Source: Ktedonobacterales bacterium | Lineage (GTDB): Bacteria > Chloroflexota > Ktedonobacteria > Ktedonobacterales > JADMIN01 | Length of the DNA stretch: 42,099 nucleotides | Direction: 5' to 3' | Assembly (NCBI GenBank): GCA_025935195.1 | Contig: JAICVS010000019.1 | Location: 1-42,099 of the forward strand | Shown: piece by piece, positions 26,453-33,646 of the stretch | Layout of the letters: every line of letters begins with the position of its first letter | How positions within the stretch are numbered: the stretch's first letter is position 1 | Notes under the pieces: generated by a model | Told to the model about the DNA's origin: nothing | Databases searched by the model: none | What the model saw: only the letters and a program-made list of their open reading frames with translations | Position numbers and translations under genes: made by a program

Positions 26453-28246
26453 TTAGCGGGCGATGGCCGGCCGCTCGCCAGGAGTGCCGGAGGCCAGCGC
26501 CTCGGCGGCAACCTGCTCGGCCTGCGCCTCCGCCGCGCCCTCAATGGCCATGCCCGGCCGAGCGCCGGCCTTGCGCAGCGGCACCTCGGGGATGAGGGCA
26601 GTGGCGAGGATGGCGAGGGCGACCGCGGCGGCGCCAATCAGGAACGCCTCGGTGATGGCGTTGGAGAGCGCCGGCCGGATCGGCGCCTGGATGGCGTCCA
26701 GGATGCCGGCGATCTGCTGTCCCGGCACTTTCGCCGCCACCAACTGGCCTTTGATCGCGGCGATGGTGTCGGGGCTGATCAACGCCTGCGGGTTGAGCTT
26801 TGCCAGGAAGGCGCCGAACTGCGGGTTGTTCTTGATTTGCGGCGAGAGGTTGGCCGTGTAGTCGCTGGTGAAGCGGCTGTTGACCAGCGTGCCCAGCACG
26901 GCGATGCCGACGGTGCCGCCGATGGAGCGGAAGAAGGTGGTCGCCGCCGTCACCACGCCCAGGCGCTGGATGGGGAAGGCGTTCTGCGCGATCAGCGTGT
27001 AGATTGGCATCGCCACGCCCAAACCGACGCCGAGCAGCAGCATGAAGGCGATGGTCTGGAGGCGCGGGGTATCCACCCGCATGCGTGAGAGCAGGAACAT
27101 GCCCAGCGTCAGCGCCGACATGCCGAAGACGCCCAGCCAGCGATACTTGCCCGTGCGTGTGAGCAACTGGCCGGAGACGATGCTCATCGCCACCAGCGAG
27201 AGCGTCATCGGCAGCAGCGAGTTGCCGCTGTTGGTGGCGCTGTCGCCCTGCACGCCCTGGATGAAGAGCGGGATGTTGATCAGCGCGCCGAACATGCCGA
27301 CGCCGGTCAGGAAGGTGGTGATCGCCACCAGCGCGAAGGTGCGGCTCTTGAACAGATCGAGCGGCAGCAGCGGCTCTTTGGCCTTCCACTCGGCCAGGAT
27401 GAAGCCGATCAGCATCACGCCGCCGAAGGCGAACAGGCCGATCACCTTGGGCGAGCTCCAGGGGAAGTCGGGCGAGCCGCCCAGCGAGAGCGCCACCAGC
27501 AGCGGCGTCAGCGCGCCGACCAGCGCGCCCGCGCCCAGCCAGTCGATCGAGCGGGTGGTGTGGTGGTCGTTCTTGAGGCTGGGGAACTGGGTGATGACGA
27601 CGGCGAGCGCGACGGCGCCGACCGGCACGTTGACGTAGAAGACCCACTGCCAGCCGATGTTGTCGGTAATGAAGCCGCCGATGGTTGGGCCAATCACGCT
27701 GGAGAGGCCGAAGACGGCGCTGAACAGACCAGTCCAGCGGCCGCGCTCGGCCGGCGAGACGAGGTCGCCGATGATGGCGAAGGCGTTCGCCATGAGCATG
27801 CCGGCGCCGATACCTTGCAGCCCGCGGAAGGCGATCAGCTCGGCCATGCCCGTTGTCAGGCCGGAGATGTCCAGCCCGAAGGGGGTGAAGAAGCCGGTGC
27901 CGCGCGAGAGGCCGGAGAGCCAGGAGCCGACGAGGAAGACGGCCATGCCGCCGACGAAGAGCCACTTGCGGCCGTACAGGTCGCTCAGCTTGCCGACGAT
28001 CGGCACGGTGATGGTGGATGTGAGCAGGTAGCCGGTCGTCACCCAGGCATAGTGCTCCAGGCCGTGCAGGTCGCGCACGATGCGGAAGAGCGCCGGGCCG
28101 ACCACCGTTTGGTCCAGTGATGAGAGCAGCATGCCGAGCATGACGCCGCCCATGATGGTGTAGAGCTGGCGCCGGCTGATCGCCTTGCCGGACGTCGTGA
28201 TGTGCATCGCTCCGGCGGCCGAGCCGCCTACGGATGCGCGTGCCAT
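26453..28246 (-). CDS. DHA2-family (EmrB/QacA) MFS drug exporter
   Basis: The 597-residue protein has 14 hydrophobic segments. It begins with MLGMLLSSLDQTVVGPALFR, the DHA2 helix-1 motif (LDxTVVNxALP type), then TGYLLTSTITVPIVGKLSDL and GRKWLFVGG, FRGLQGIGAGMLMANAFAII, GLFSAVFGLSSVIGPTIGGF (motif C of exporters). A loop of about 70 residues near the C-terminus (TSDYTANLSPQIKNNPQFG onward) lies between the last two helices. ATG 28246 has GGGGAGGGG upstream; the frame is open to 28375. It is downstream of, and probably cotranscribed with, a MarR gene, and should export toxic compounds. Confidence 0.9.
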   Translation of the reverse strand: MARASVGGSAAGAMHITTSGKAISRRQLYTIMGGVMLGMLLSSLDQTVVGPALFRIVRDLHGLEHYAWVTTGYLLTSTITVPIVGKLSDLYGRKWLFVGGMAVFLVGSWLSGLSRGTGFFTPFGLDISGLTTGMAELIAFRGLQGIGAGMLMANAFAIIGDLVSPAERGRWTGLFSAVFGLSSVIGPTIGGFITDNIGWQWVFYVNVPVGAVALAVVITQFPSLKNDHHTTRSIDWLGAGALVGALTPLLVALSLGGSPDFPWSSPKVIGLFAFGGVMLIGFILAEWKAKEPLLPLDLFKSRTFALVAITTFLTGVGMFGALINIPLFIQGVQGDSATNSGNSLLPMTLSLVAMSIVSGQLLTRTGKYRWLGVFGMSALTLGMFLLSRMRVDTPRLQTIAFMLLLGVGLGVAMPIYTLIAQNAFPIQRLGVVTAATTFFRSIGGTVGIAVLGTLVNSRFTSDYTANLSPQIKNNPQFGAFLAKLNPQALISPDTIAAIKGQLVAAKVPGQQIAGILDAIQAPIRPALSNAITEAFLIGAAAVALAILATALIPEVPLRKAGARPGMAIEGAAEAQAEQVAAEALASGTPGERPAIAR

Positions 28247-28337
28247 AGATCCCCTCCCCAGAGAATCACTCTTTGTGTGAATCGCTTGTGCGCGGCCGGG
28301 CCGCGTCAATCCCTCGTCGTGCCCCGTTGGTGAGGGG

Positions 28338-28868
28338 CTAGTCGCGCGTCTTCGGCGGGCGGCGACGCTCGTCACCCTCGACGAGCTGTGCCAGATGGCC
28401 GAAGGCGGCGATCAGGTCGCGGAGCTGGTCGTCGCTCAGGCCGTCCATGACGCGGACGAGCGCGCTCTCGAAGTGCGCGATCATCTGGTCGTGCAGGGCG
28501 CGGCCGCGCGGTGTGAGGCTGACCCAGACGACGCGGCGGTTCGCGGGGTCGGTCTGGCGCTCGACCAGGCCGCCGTGCTCCAGGCCCTTCAGCATCTTCG
28601 AGATGGTCGGCTCGCTGACGTGGCAGCGCTCGGCCAGCTCGCCGGCCTTGAGGCGCTCGTGCTCGAAAAGCGCGTGGACGGCGTGGTACTGCCCCTCGCC
28701 CATCTGCGCCACTTCACGCGGCACGTCCGCCGTAAGCTGCTTGGTCACCAGCTTCATCATGCGCAGCCCGACCATCATCTGGCGCACCGTCTGCCGTAGC
28801 AGCTCGGCCCGGTCTTCGGTCGCGGCGGGCCTCTTTGCCAACTGCTCCCGCACTGCCGCATCCGTCAT
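28338..28868 (-). CDS. MarR-family transcriptional regulator
   Basis: The 176-residue winged-helix protein has LKAGELAERCHVSEPTISKM (helix-turn-helix), LKGLEHGGLVERQTDPANRR, VVWVSLTPRGRALHD (the wing). N- and C-terminal helices form the dimer. The ATG at 28868 has GAGGG upstream and fits the family; the frame extends to 28955. The gene precedes the DHA2 exporter by 91 bases on the same strand. The standard logic is self-repression released by an effector that the exporter removes; this is inferred from gene order. Confidence 0.88.
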   Translation of the reverse strand: MTDAAVREQLAKRPAATEDRAELLRQTVRQMMVGLRMMKLVTKQLTADVPREVAQMGEGQYHAVHALFEHERLKAGELAERCHVSEPTISKMLKGLEHGGLVERQTDPANRRVVWVSLTPRGRALHDQMIAHFESALVRVMDGLSDDQLRDLIAAFGHLAQLVEGDERRRPPKTRD

Positions 28869-28984
28869 CCGCGTCCCTCGATTCATGCCGCTGATACATT
28901 CCGCGTCGCGCCGTCGCGAGCGGTAAGCTCCGCCAACACGTTGCCCGTCAATCATTTTGCTATGCTAAATGTTGTGCAAAGAAA

Positions 28985-29014
28985 TATATAGCACGTCTAA
29001 GCATTGAGCGTCAA
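28985..29014 (-). promoter_or_regulatory. Promoter of the marR-exporter operon
   Basis: On minus, TTGACG (29014-29009), 18-base spacer, TATATA (28990-28985). It stands in a short A+T-rich patch. Just downstream, TTTGC (28956-28960) and GCAAA (28976-28980) form a spaced dyad over the likely transcription start, a possible MarR operator. Confidence 0.55.
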
Positions 29015-29139
29015 GGGGAAGGGGAGAGATGTTTGGGATGGGGTCATGTCATATCACGCTGCCATTGAACCCGCCCGACGTTGTGTCGTCTAATGGACGG
29101 CGAAAGCGACATGCGAGGAGACACGCGAGGAGGCAGGCC

Positions 29140-29580
29140 ATGCGTATTCGCTCGATGACGGCCGGTGATGCCGGCGAGGTCGCCGCGCTCTGCGGCCAGC
29201 TTGGCTACCCTTCCACGCCCGCACAGGTGGCGCACCGCTTCGGCCTGCTCGCGGAGCGGCCCGAGAGCGCCACTTTCGTGGCCGAGGACGAGGATGAGGA
29301 GGCGGAGGAGCATATCGCCGGCTTCGTCCACGTGCAGGGCCGGCTGACGATGGAATCCGATCCATGCGCCGAGATCGCCGGGCTGGTGGTGGATGAGGCG
29401 CGGCGCGGCGCGGGGGTTGGCCGCGCGCTGGTGGCAGTGGCGGAGGCGTGGGCGGCGGAGCGCGGCTACGATGAGGTGACGCTGCGCTCGAACGTGGCCC
29501 GCGAGCGCGCGCACCGCTTCTACCAGTCGCTTGGCTACACGATCACGAAGTCGTCGCACGTGTTCCGTAAGGCGCTGTGA
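29140..29580 (+). CDS. GNAT-family N-acetyltransferase
   Basis: The 146-residue protein begins MRIRSMTAGDAGEVAALCGQ. The acetyl-CoA site is IAGLVVDEARRGAGVGRALV (motif A, R/Q-x2-G-x-G/A pattern RRGAGVG), and the end ARERAHRFYQSLGYTITKSS is motif B. It shows most resemblance to stand-alone aminoglycoside-6'-acetyltransferase-like or protein acetylating enzymes, but the acceptor is unknown. ATG 29140 has GGAGG upstream; the frame is open to 29029. The acidic run EDEDEEAEEH in the middle is unusual and probably a loop. Confidence 0.88.
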   Translation: MRIRSMTAGDAGEVAALCGQLGYPSTPAQVAHRFGLLAERPESATFVAEDEDEEAEEHIAGFVHVQGRLTMESDPCAEIAGLVVDEARRGAGVGRALVAVAEAWAAERGYDEVTLRSNVARERAHRFYQSLGYTITKSSHVFRKAL

Positions 29581-29589
29581 GGCGAGAGG

Positions 29590-29661
29590 GTCCGCGCGGT
29601 CTTCTTCGACCTAGACGCTCCGCTCCGCGACGCGGCGCCGGCCCTCACCGAGCGCATCTGA
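29590..29661 (+). pseudogene. N-terminal relic of a HAD-family hydrolase
   Basis: The frame reads VRAVFFDLDAPLRDAAPALT then ERI and stop. This is the HAD opening (FFDLDGTLxDAxPAL) with Gly-Thr changed to Ala-Pro. The nucleophile Asp and second Asp are kept but no more of the gene is present. The relic ends where the repeat element at 29662 begins. Confidence 0.55.
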
Positions 29662-29867
29662 TGTTGACCTGATGTTGACCGTGGCGGTCAACATTGCCGT
29701 TTTTGCCGCTTTTCAGCCGCGCATCGGGGGCATACTCCTCTCAAACCCTGAATTCAAGCCGAGTGGCGTGGATTGGCGACGTGACAGTGCGCGTTCTGGG
29801 TGGCAAAAGCGGCAAGATTGGGGCAAGAAGTGGCAATGGATGGCAAGGTGGGCGGCAAAAGCGGCAA
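29662..29867 (+). repeat. TTGCCG/GGCAA dispersed element, copy C
   Basis: Starts with a perfect dyad ATGTTGACC/GGTCAACAT (29672-29680 and 29686-29694), then TTGCCGTTTTTGCCGC (29694-29709), GGGGCATACTCC and CTGAATTCAAGC in the middle, and GGCAA units ending in GCGGCAAAAGCGGCAA (29852-29867), which pairs with the left arm. The layout is that of copies A and B. GGGGCATACTCC is reversed relative to copy B when the copies are aligned. Confidence 0.7.
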
Positions 29868-30200
29868 GAGAGCGACGGGTGGTGGTTGTATCCAGGCGGC
29901 CACCCTCAGGGCCGCGATTGGCCGTTTGGCTATCTATTTGGTTGTTAAGGTGCTGGCGGCGCGGGGTGGCGCCACGATAATAGAACTAAATTACCATAAA
30001 CTGAGTGGGATGTCAAGAAGGAAGCTCATCGCCTAACCTCAGTAGACGATGGATGCCGATAGGGTGCGGAGCATCCGCTGGTCATTTCCCGCTTCCCCTG
30101 CTTGCGCGGCTGTAGTAGAGTAGCCATGCGAACAGCGCATGCCATGGCACGCGGTGGCGAGAATGCGGCGCGGTTGAGAGTGGAGCGAAGGGGTGGCGGC
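29868..30200. other. Spacer with a locally A+T-rich segment
   Basis: A+T-rich sequence at 29970-30010 (ATAATAGAACTAAATTACC) probably includes a promoter for the lipoprotein gene, though no spaced -35/-10 pair was settled. The frame of the lipoprotein is open from 30102 but the first part lacks a signal-peptide character. Confidence 0.3.
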
Positions 30201-30890
30201 ATGGCGGGCGGCATGGCGAGGATATCTCTGCGCGCGGCGGGCGCACGCGGTGCGCCCCTACGGTCAAGGGGCGATACACGTTGCTTCGCGCTGCTCATCT
30301 GCCTGCTGGCCGCGCTACTGGTGGCGTGTGCGCCGGGAGCGGATTCGACGCCGACCGGGACAACGCCCACTGCCACGGCGGATGTCGGGCGGCTGATCGG
30401 CTCGCCCGCGCCCGCGCACACGAGTGTCACGTCATTGCCGATTGATTGCCCGCATGCCAACCAGCCCGTCATCCAGCCGAGCGCGCTCATCACACTCACG
30501 CCGGATCACGGTCCCGCCGGCACGCAGGTGAGCGTGGACATCTCCGGCATCCAGGCCGGCTGCCACCTCTGGCTGGCGCTCACGGCGGAGGACATTCCGC
30601 CGGCGCGCATCCAGTCCACGCCGGTGCCGGCGCCGGTGGGGGCGGCGGCGGGGCTGCAATGGCTCACCATCCCCACGAGCGGCGCGCTGCGCACGAGCTT
30701 CTGCCTCTGCCCGCCGGTGTATGTGTACGCGCTCGGCCTGCCGCCGTATACGACGGCGACACCGGTGGCCGGCGCGGCCAACGTCGGCACGTACGAGCCG
30801 AAAGTGGGCGAGTTCTTCTTCATCTCGGTGGCCGGTGTGGGTATTCCGCAGCCGCCGCCGCTCTACGCTCGCTTCGACATCACGGCGTGA
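30201..30890 (+). CDS. Lipoprotein with Ig-like fold features, unknown function
   Basis: The protein has about 229 residues. After a basic N-terminus the hydrophobic stretch FALLICLLAALLVAC gives a lipobox, then a Thr/Ala/Pro linker. The globular part has LITLTPDHGPAGTQVSVDIS, like the first strands of IPT/TIG Ig-like domains, four to five cysteines (DCPH, GCHLW, FCLC) and Pro/Tyr-rich VYVYALGLPPYTT. ATG 30201 has GAAGGGG upstream; ATG 30102 is also in frame. It resembles in style the secreted protein at the left edge. No known function. Confidence 0.65.
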   Translation: MAGGMARISLRAAGARGAPLRSRGDTRCFALLICLLAALLVACAPGADSTPTGTTPTATADVGRLIGSPAPAHTSVTSLPIDCPHANQPVIQPSALITLTPDHGPAGTQVSVDISGIQAGCHLWLALTAEDIPPARIQSTPVPAPVGAAAGLQWLTIPTSGALRTSFCLCPPVYVYALGLPPYTTATPVAGAANVGTYEPKVGEFFFISVAGVGIPQPPPLYARFDITA

Positions 30891-30958
30891 GGTTCTTCGC
30901 GGGCCTCCCATGCTATACCGCGCTATACCGCGGGAGCGCGCGAGGAAAGGGGTCCGCT

Positions 30959-31180
30959 ATGACCGAGCAGCTCCAGCGGGTGATCGAGCAGATCGAAACG
31001 CTGCCCGAGGATGAGCGGAATGCCATCGCGGCAAGGCTGCTTGAGCTGGCGGATGAGCGGCGCTGGGACACGCTGCCGCGCCATCCGAAGACGGACGCGC
31101 TGCTCGACATGCTTTCGGCGGAAGCCGAGACCGAGGATGAGGCGGGGTTGACGCGCCCACTGAGCGAGAGCTATGAGTGA
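30959..31180 (+). CDS. Antitoxin-like small protein
   Basis: The 73-residue acidic protein reads QLQRVIEQIETLPEDERNAI, AARLLELADERRWDTL and ends in GLTRPLSESYE. This pattern (LPEDEQ..IA..L..EL.DE.RW, then ..AG.T.PLd) is what I know from small proteins encoded directly before RelE/HigB-type toxins in cyanobacteria and Chloroflexota. ATG 30959 has GGAAAGGGG upstream. It overlaps the next frame by eight bases. The role as antitoxin is inferred from this pattern and position. Confidence 0.65.
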   Translation: MTEQLQRVIEQIETLPEDERNAIAARLLELADERRWDTLPRHPKTDALLDMLSAEAETEDEAGLTRPLSESYE

Positions 31181-31430
31181 TGCTCGTTCGTGGCCGAATC
31201 GCACATCGAAGCGCTTCCGCGACATGCTCGCGGGCCTGCCGGATGACGTCCAGCAGCAAGCACGTAATGGGGCGGTGATGCTACGGCGTCTGGGTGTGAT
31301 GGGTATGAGACTCGCCGGGTGTAACGTGATGATCGGCGAAGGGTTCCGGCGCACGCATAGGGCCGCCGCGAGACGTGTCGAAGGATGCGCCGGGAAGTTC
31401 ATCGCCCTGGAAGCGATGCCTCTATGTTGA
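31173..31430 (+). pseudogene. Decayed RelE-type toxin
   Basis: The frame begins with TSKRFRDMLAGLPDDVQQQA (after ten leading residues), the opening of RelE/HigB-like toxins found after such antitoxins. After that point the usual FKRV, YSVRI and YRA.G segments are missing and the sequence becomes unrelated, Arg/Met-rich and short (85 residues in total). I read it as a toxin whose catalytic half has been lost or scrambled. It overlaps both neighbours by a few bases. Confidence 0.45.
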
Positions 31431-31936
31431 CCATTGCCCGTCCACCTGTCACGCCGTCGCGCGTGCCCGATGCCGCCACGACGAAGACGGCAACGGCGAC
31501 CAGCGCGCACTGGGGAGTGCGCCTGACGCTCGCCGCGCTGGAGCTGTTCCTGGCCGCGACCACTCTCTGGGGCGCGATCTTCGTCGTGCCGGCGCTGCCC
31601 CACGACTTTCTGCGCTGGGGCCCATTTAGCGATTTCATGATCCCGGCGCTCGCGCTAGGCGTGCTGTGCGGCGGCAGCGCGCTGGCCGCGCTCGGCGCCG
31701 TCCTCGCGCGGCCGCGTCTGGGGGCGCTGGTCGCCGTGGTCTCCGGCGTGATGATCATCGGCTTCGAGCTGGTCGAGATCGCGGTTGTCGGCTTCACCGC
31801 CGTGATGTCGCCGGAGCAGCCGGTCGCCTGGCTCCAGGTGTTCTACATCGTGTTCGGCGTCGCGGTGATGCTGCTGGGCGCGCGGCTGTGGAAAGCGGAG
31901 ACCGGCGCGTACCGCCTGCTGTGGCCGCCGTTCTAA
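31424..31936 (+). CDS. Four-helix integral membrane protein, unknown function
   Basis: The 170-residue protein has a hydrophilic N-terminus of about 35 residues, then four hydrophobic segments: LTLAALELFLAATTLWGAIF, MIPALALGVLCGGSALAALG, LVAVVSGVMIIGFELVEIAV and VFYIVFGVAVMLLGARLW. It ends YRLLWPPF. No family is certain. The ATG at 31424 overlaps the end of the decayed toxin frame. It is convergent with the redox cluster. Confidence 0.65.
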   Translation: MLTIARPPVTPSRVPDAATTKTATATSAHWGVRLTLAALELFLAATTLWGAIFVVPALPHDFLRWGPFSDFMIPALALGVLCGGSALAALGAVLARPRLGALVAVVSGVMIIGFELVEIAVVGFTAVMSPEQPVAWLQVFYIVFGVAVMLLGARLWKAETGAYRLLWPPF

Positions 31937-31975
31937 ACGGCTCCGGTCCGCGCTGGCGTGTAACAACACGTGTAA

Positions 31976-32052
31976 CAACAGGTGATCAACAGATGACACA
32001 GATGATCATTCGCGTAGGATGATCATCTGTGTCATCTGTTGATCACCTGTTG
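31976..32052. repeat. Perfect 34-bp inverted repeat between convergent genes
   Basis: Bases 31976-32009 and 32019-32052 are exact reverse complements around a nine-base loop (TCGCGTAGG). The arms carry TGATCA twice each and the pieces AACAGATGACACAGATG / CATCTGTGTCATCTGTT. It lies between the membrane-protein gene (plus) and the small membrane gene of the redox cluster (minus). It could act as a two-way terminator, though no T-run follows. Confidence 0.9.
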
Positions 32053-32094
32053 ATCATCTATGCGGCATGCATCCGCAAGGTCTACTTCCCCAAC

Positions 32095-32463
32095 TTACCA
32101 GCGGCGCTTGGGGCGCTTCGGCAGCAGGCGCAGGATGAGCAGGCCGCCGAGGAAGACGAGGCCGGAGATGGCGGCAGCGAGCCAGGTGGCTTCGGGGCGG
32201 CCGCTCAGATACAGGTCGAGCGCGACGGTCAGCAGCCAGAGCTGGATGCCCATCAGGATCATGCCGATGGTCAGGCCGGCCAGCACGATGGCCGCCTGGC
32301 CGTGTGAGGGCGCGCGGCGCGCGTAGGCCGTCGTCTCGCTGAGGGCGCGGCCATCTATACTATCCAGGCCGCCGTGACCGTCCGCGCCGTCCAGCCGCGC
32401 GCGTGTATGGCCGCGCGCCTCGCGCATCTCACGCATGTCGCGCATCTCAGGCGTCTCGCTCAT
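32095..32463 (-). CDS. Small two-helix membrane protein of the redox cluster
   Basis: The 122-residue protein has a charged N-terminal half (MSETPEMRDMREMREARGH...) and two transmembrane helices: AAIVLAGLTIGMILMGIQLW and WLAAAISGLVFLGGLLILRL, ending in basic PKRPKRRW. The ATG overlaps the Rieske gene stop (ATGA), so it is translated with the cluster. It could be a small subunit or assembly factor that holds the Rieske protein. No known family is claimed. Confidence 0.75.
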   Translation of the reverse strand: MSETPEMRDMREMREARGHTRARLDGADGHGGLDSIDGRALSETTAYARRAPSHGQAAIVLAGLTIGMILMGIQLWLLTVALDLYLSGRPEATWLAAAISGLVFLGGLLILRLLPKRPKRRW

Positions 32464-33002
32464 TGGGGCGCCTCCTCGGTGGCGACGAGGGTGTCGCCCT
32501 CCTGTCGCAGCGTGATGCGCGGCAGGGGACGCTGCGGCGGGCCGGCGATGGGGTCGCCCGTCTCTGGATCGAAGACGCCTTCGTGGCAGGGGCAGAGTAG
32601 CTTGTTCTGGCGCGCGTCGAAGTAAACGGCGCAGGAGAGGTGGGTGCAACGGCCGCTATAGGCGACGAACTGGCCGTTGGCGAGGCGCAGCAGGATGGCC
32701 TGTTCATCCCTGGGCGTGTACTCGAAGTATTTGACTCCGCCGGGCGCGATCTCACCGACGCGGGCAATGGCGATGCGGCCGCTGGTGCGCGGCGGGCGGA
32801 GCTGGCCGAGCGCGGCGATGCCGGCGGTGGCGGCGAAGAGCGCGCCGGAGGCCAGCACGGCGAAGCGCAGCAGCTCGCGGCGCGAGACCACATCGTCGGC
32901 GTCCCAGTGATAGGGGAACTCGGCCTGCCAGCGCGTGCGGCGCGGGCCGGTGGGCGTGCGGCCGGGCGCGGTGAAGACCTGGCGGTCGCTCGGCGTCGTC
33001 AT
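32460..33002 (-). CDS. Rieske [2Fe-2S] protein with Tat-like anchor
   Basis: The 180-residue protein binds a Rieske cluster by C119-T-H121 and C137-P-C-H140; C124 and C139 are placed to form the disulfide seen in bc1/b6f Rieske proteins. Before the domain, SRRELLRFAVLASGALFAAT (40-59) is a twin-arginine signal/anchor, so the domain should be outside the membrane. The ATG at 33002 overlaps the ferredoxin stop (ATGA) and has AGGAGG ten bases upstream; ATG 33011 is less well placed. No cytochrome b of bc1 type is nearby; its partners are the molybdoenzyme subunits. Confidence 0.9.
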   Translation of the reverse strand: MTTPSDRQVFTAPGRTPTGPRRTRWQAEFPYHWDADDVVSRRELLRFAVLASGALFAATAGIAALGQLRPPRTSGRIAIARVGEIAPGGVKYFEYTPRDEQAILLRLANGQFVAYSGRCTHLSCAVYFDARQNKLLCPCHEGVFDPETGDPIAGPPQRPLPRITLRQEGDTLVATEEAPQ

Positions 33003-33628
33003 AGGACCCATGCCTCCTCGCGCGGGCGCGCGCCAGCGCGCTGTTGGGCGCTCGCTTCATCCAGCAGCGCGGAGATGTCGAGCTTTTGCGTCTCGTCGGG
33101 CAGCACGAAGTAGACGCGCGTGCGCACGCTCTGCTCGCCGAATGCCGTCAGGTTGGCGGGATGGCCGACGCGCGAGTTGGCGAACTCCTCGTAGTCGCCG
33201 TACCAGAGCGCGTGCGTGGGGCAGACCTGGGAGCAGTAGGGCTGCACGCCCTGGCTGGTGCGGTCGTAGCAGAGGTTGCACTTCTTCATCAGCCGCGCCT
33301 GAGTGTCGAACTTGGGGACGCCGAAGGGGCAGGCGTAGACACAGTTGCGGCAGCCGATGCAGCGCGACGGCTCGGCCATCTGCACGACGCCGTCCGGCGT
33401 GATCAGGATCGCCAGCACGGGGCAGACCTGCGCGCAGGGCGCGACGGGGTCCTGGCAGTGCATGCAGACGGTGGGCTGGGTGGCGACGCTCAGGTCGCGA
33501 TCCATGAAGTCCACCATCACCATGCTCTCGCCTTTGTGCGAGTCGCACTCGCGGCAGGCGGCTTCGCACGAGCGACAGCCGATGCAGCGCGAGGGGTCCA
33601 CGAAGAGCGTTTTGACGGCCGCGGCCAC
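32999..33628 (-). CDS. Four-cluster [4Fe-4S] electron-transfer subunit
   Basis: The 209-residue protein is of the DmsB/NrfC/HybA type. Four Cys groups are visible: C15-C18-C21-C25, C55-C58-C65-C69, C90-C93-C96-C100, C117-C120-C132-C136, enough for four cubane clusters. There is no signal peptide, so it is cytoplasmic. It should pass electrons between the molybdoenzyme and the membrane cytochrome. The start is GTG 33628 with AAGGAGG upstream. It lies 18 bases after the molybdoenzyme gene. Confidence 0.92.
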   Translation of the reverse strand: MAAAVKTLFVDPSRCIGCRSCEAACRECDSHKGESMVMVDFMDRDLSVATQPTVCMHCQDPVAPCAQVCPVLAILITPDGVVQMAEPSRCIGCRNCVYACPFGVPKFDTQARLMKKCNLCYDRTSQGVQPYCSQVCPTHALWYGDYEEFANSRVGHPANLTAFGEQSVRTRVYFVLPDETQKLDISALLDEASAQQRAGARPREEAWVL

Positions 33629-33646
33629 GGCGCTTCCCTCCTTCCG

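Noticed and set aside
25457-27088. 543-residue open frame on plus
   Set aside because: It runs antisense through the ECF sigma gene and the DHA2 exporter; composition is Arg/Gly/Asp-rich with no domain pattern.
26541-27965. 474-residue minus frame inside the DHA2 exporter
   Set aside because: It is an alternative frame of the exporter gene with Arg/His-rich low-complexity product; the exporter frame has all 14 helices and family motifs.
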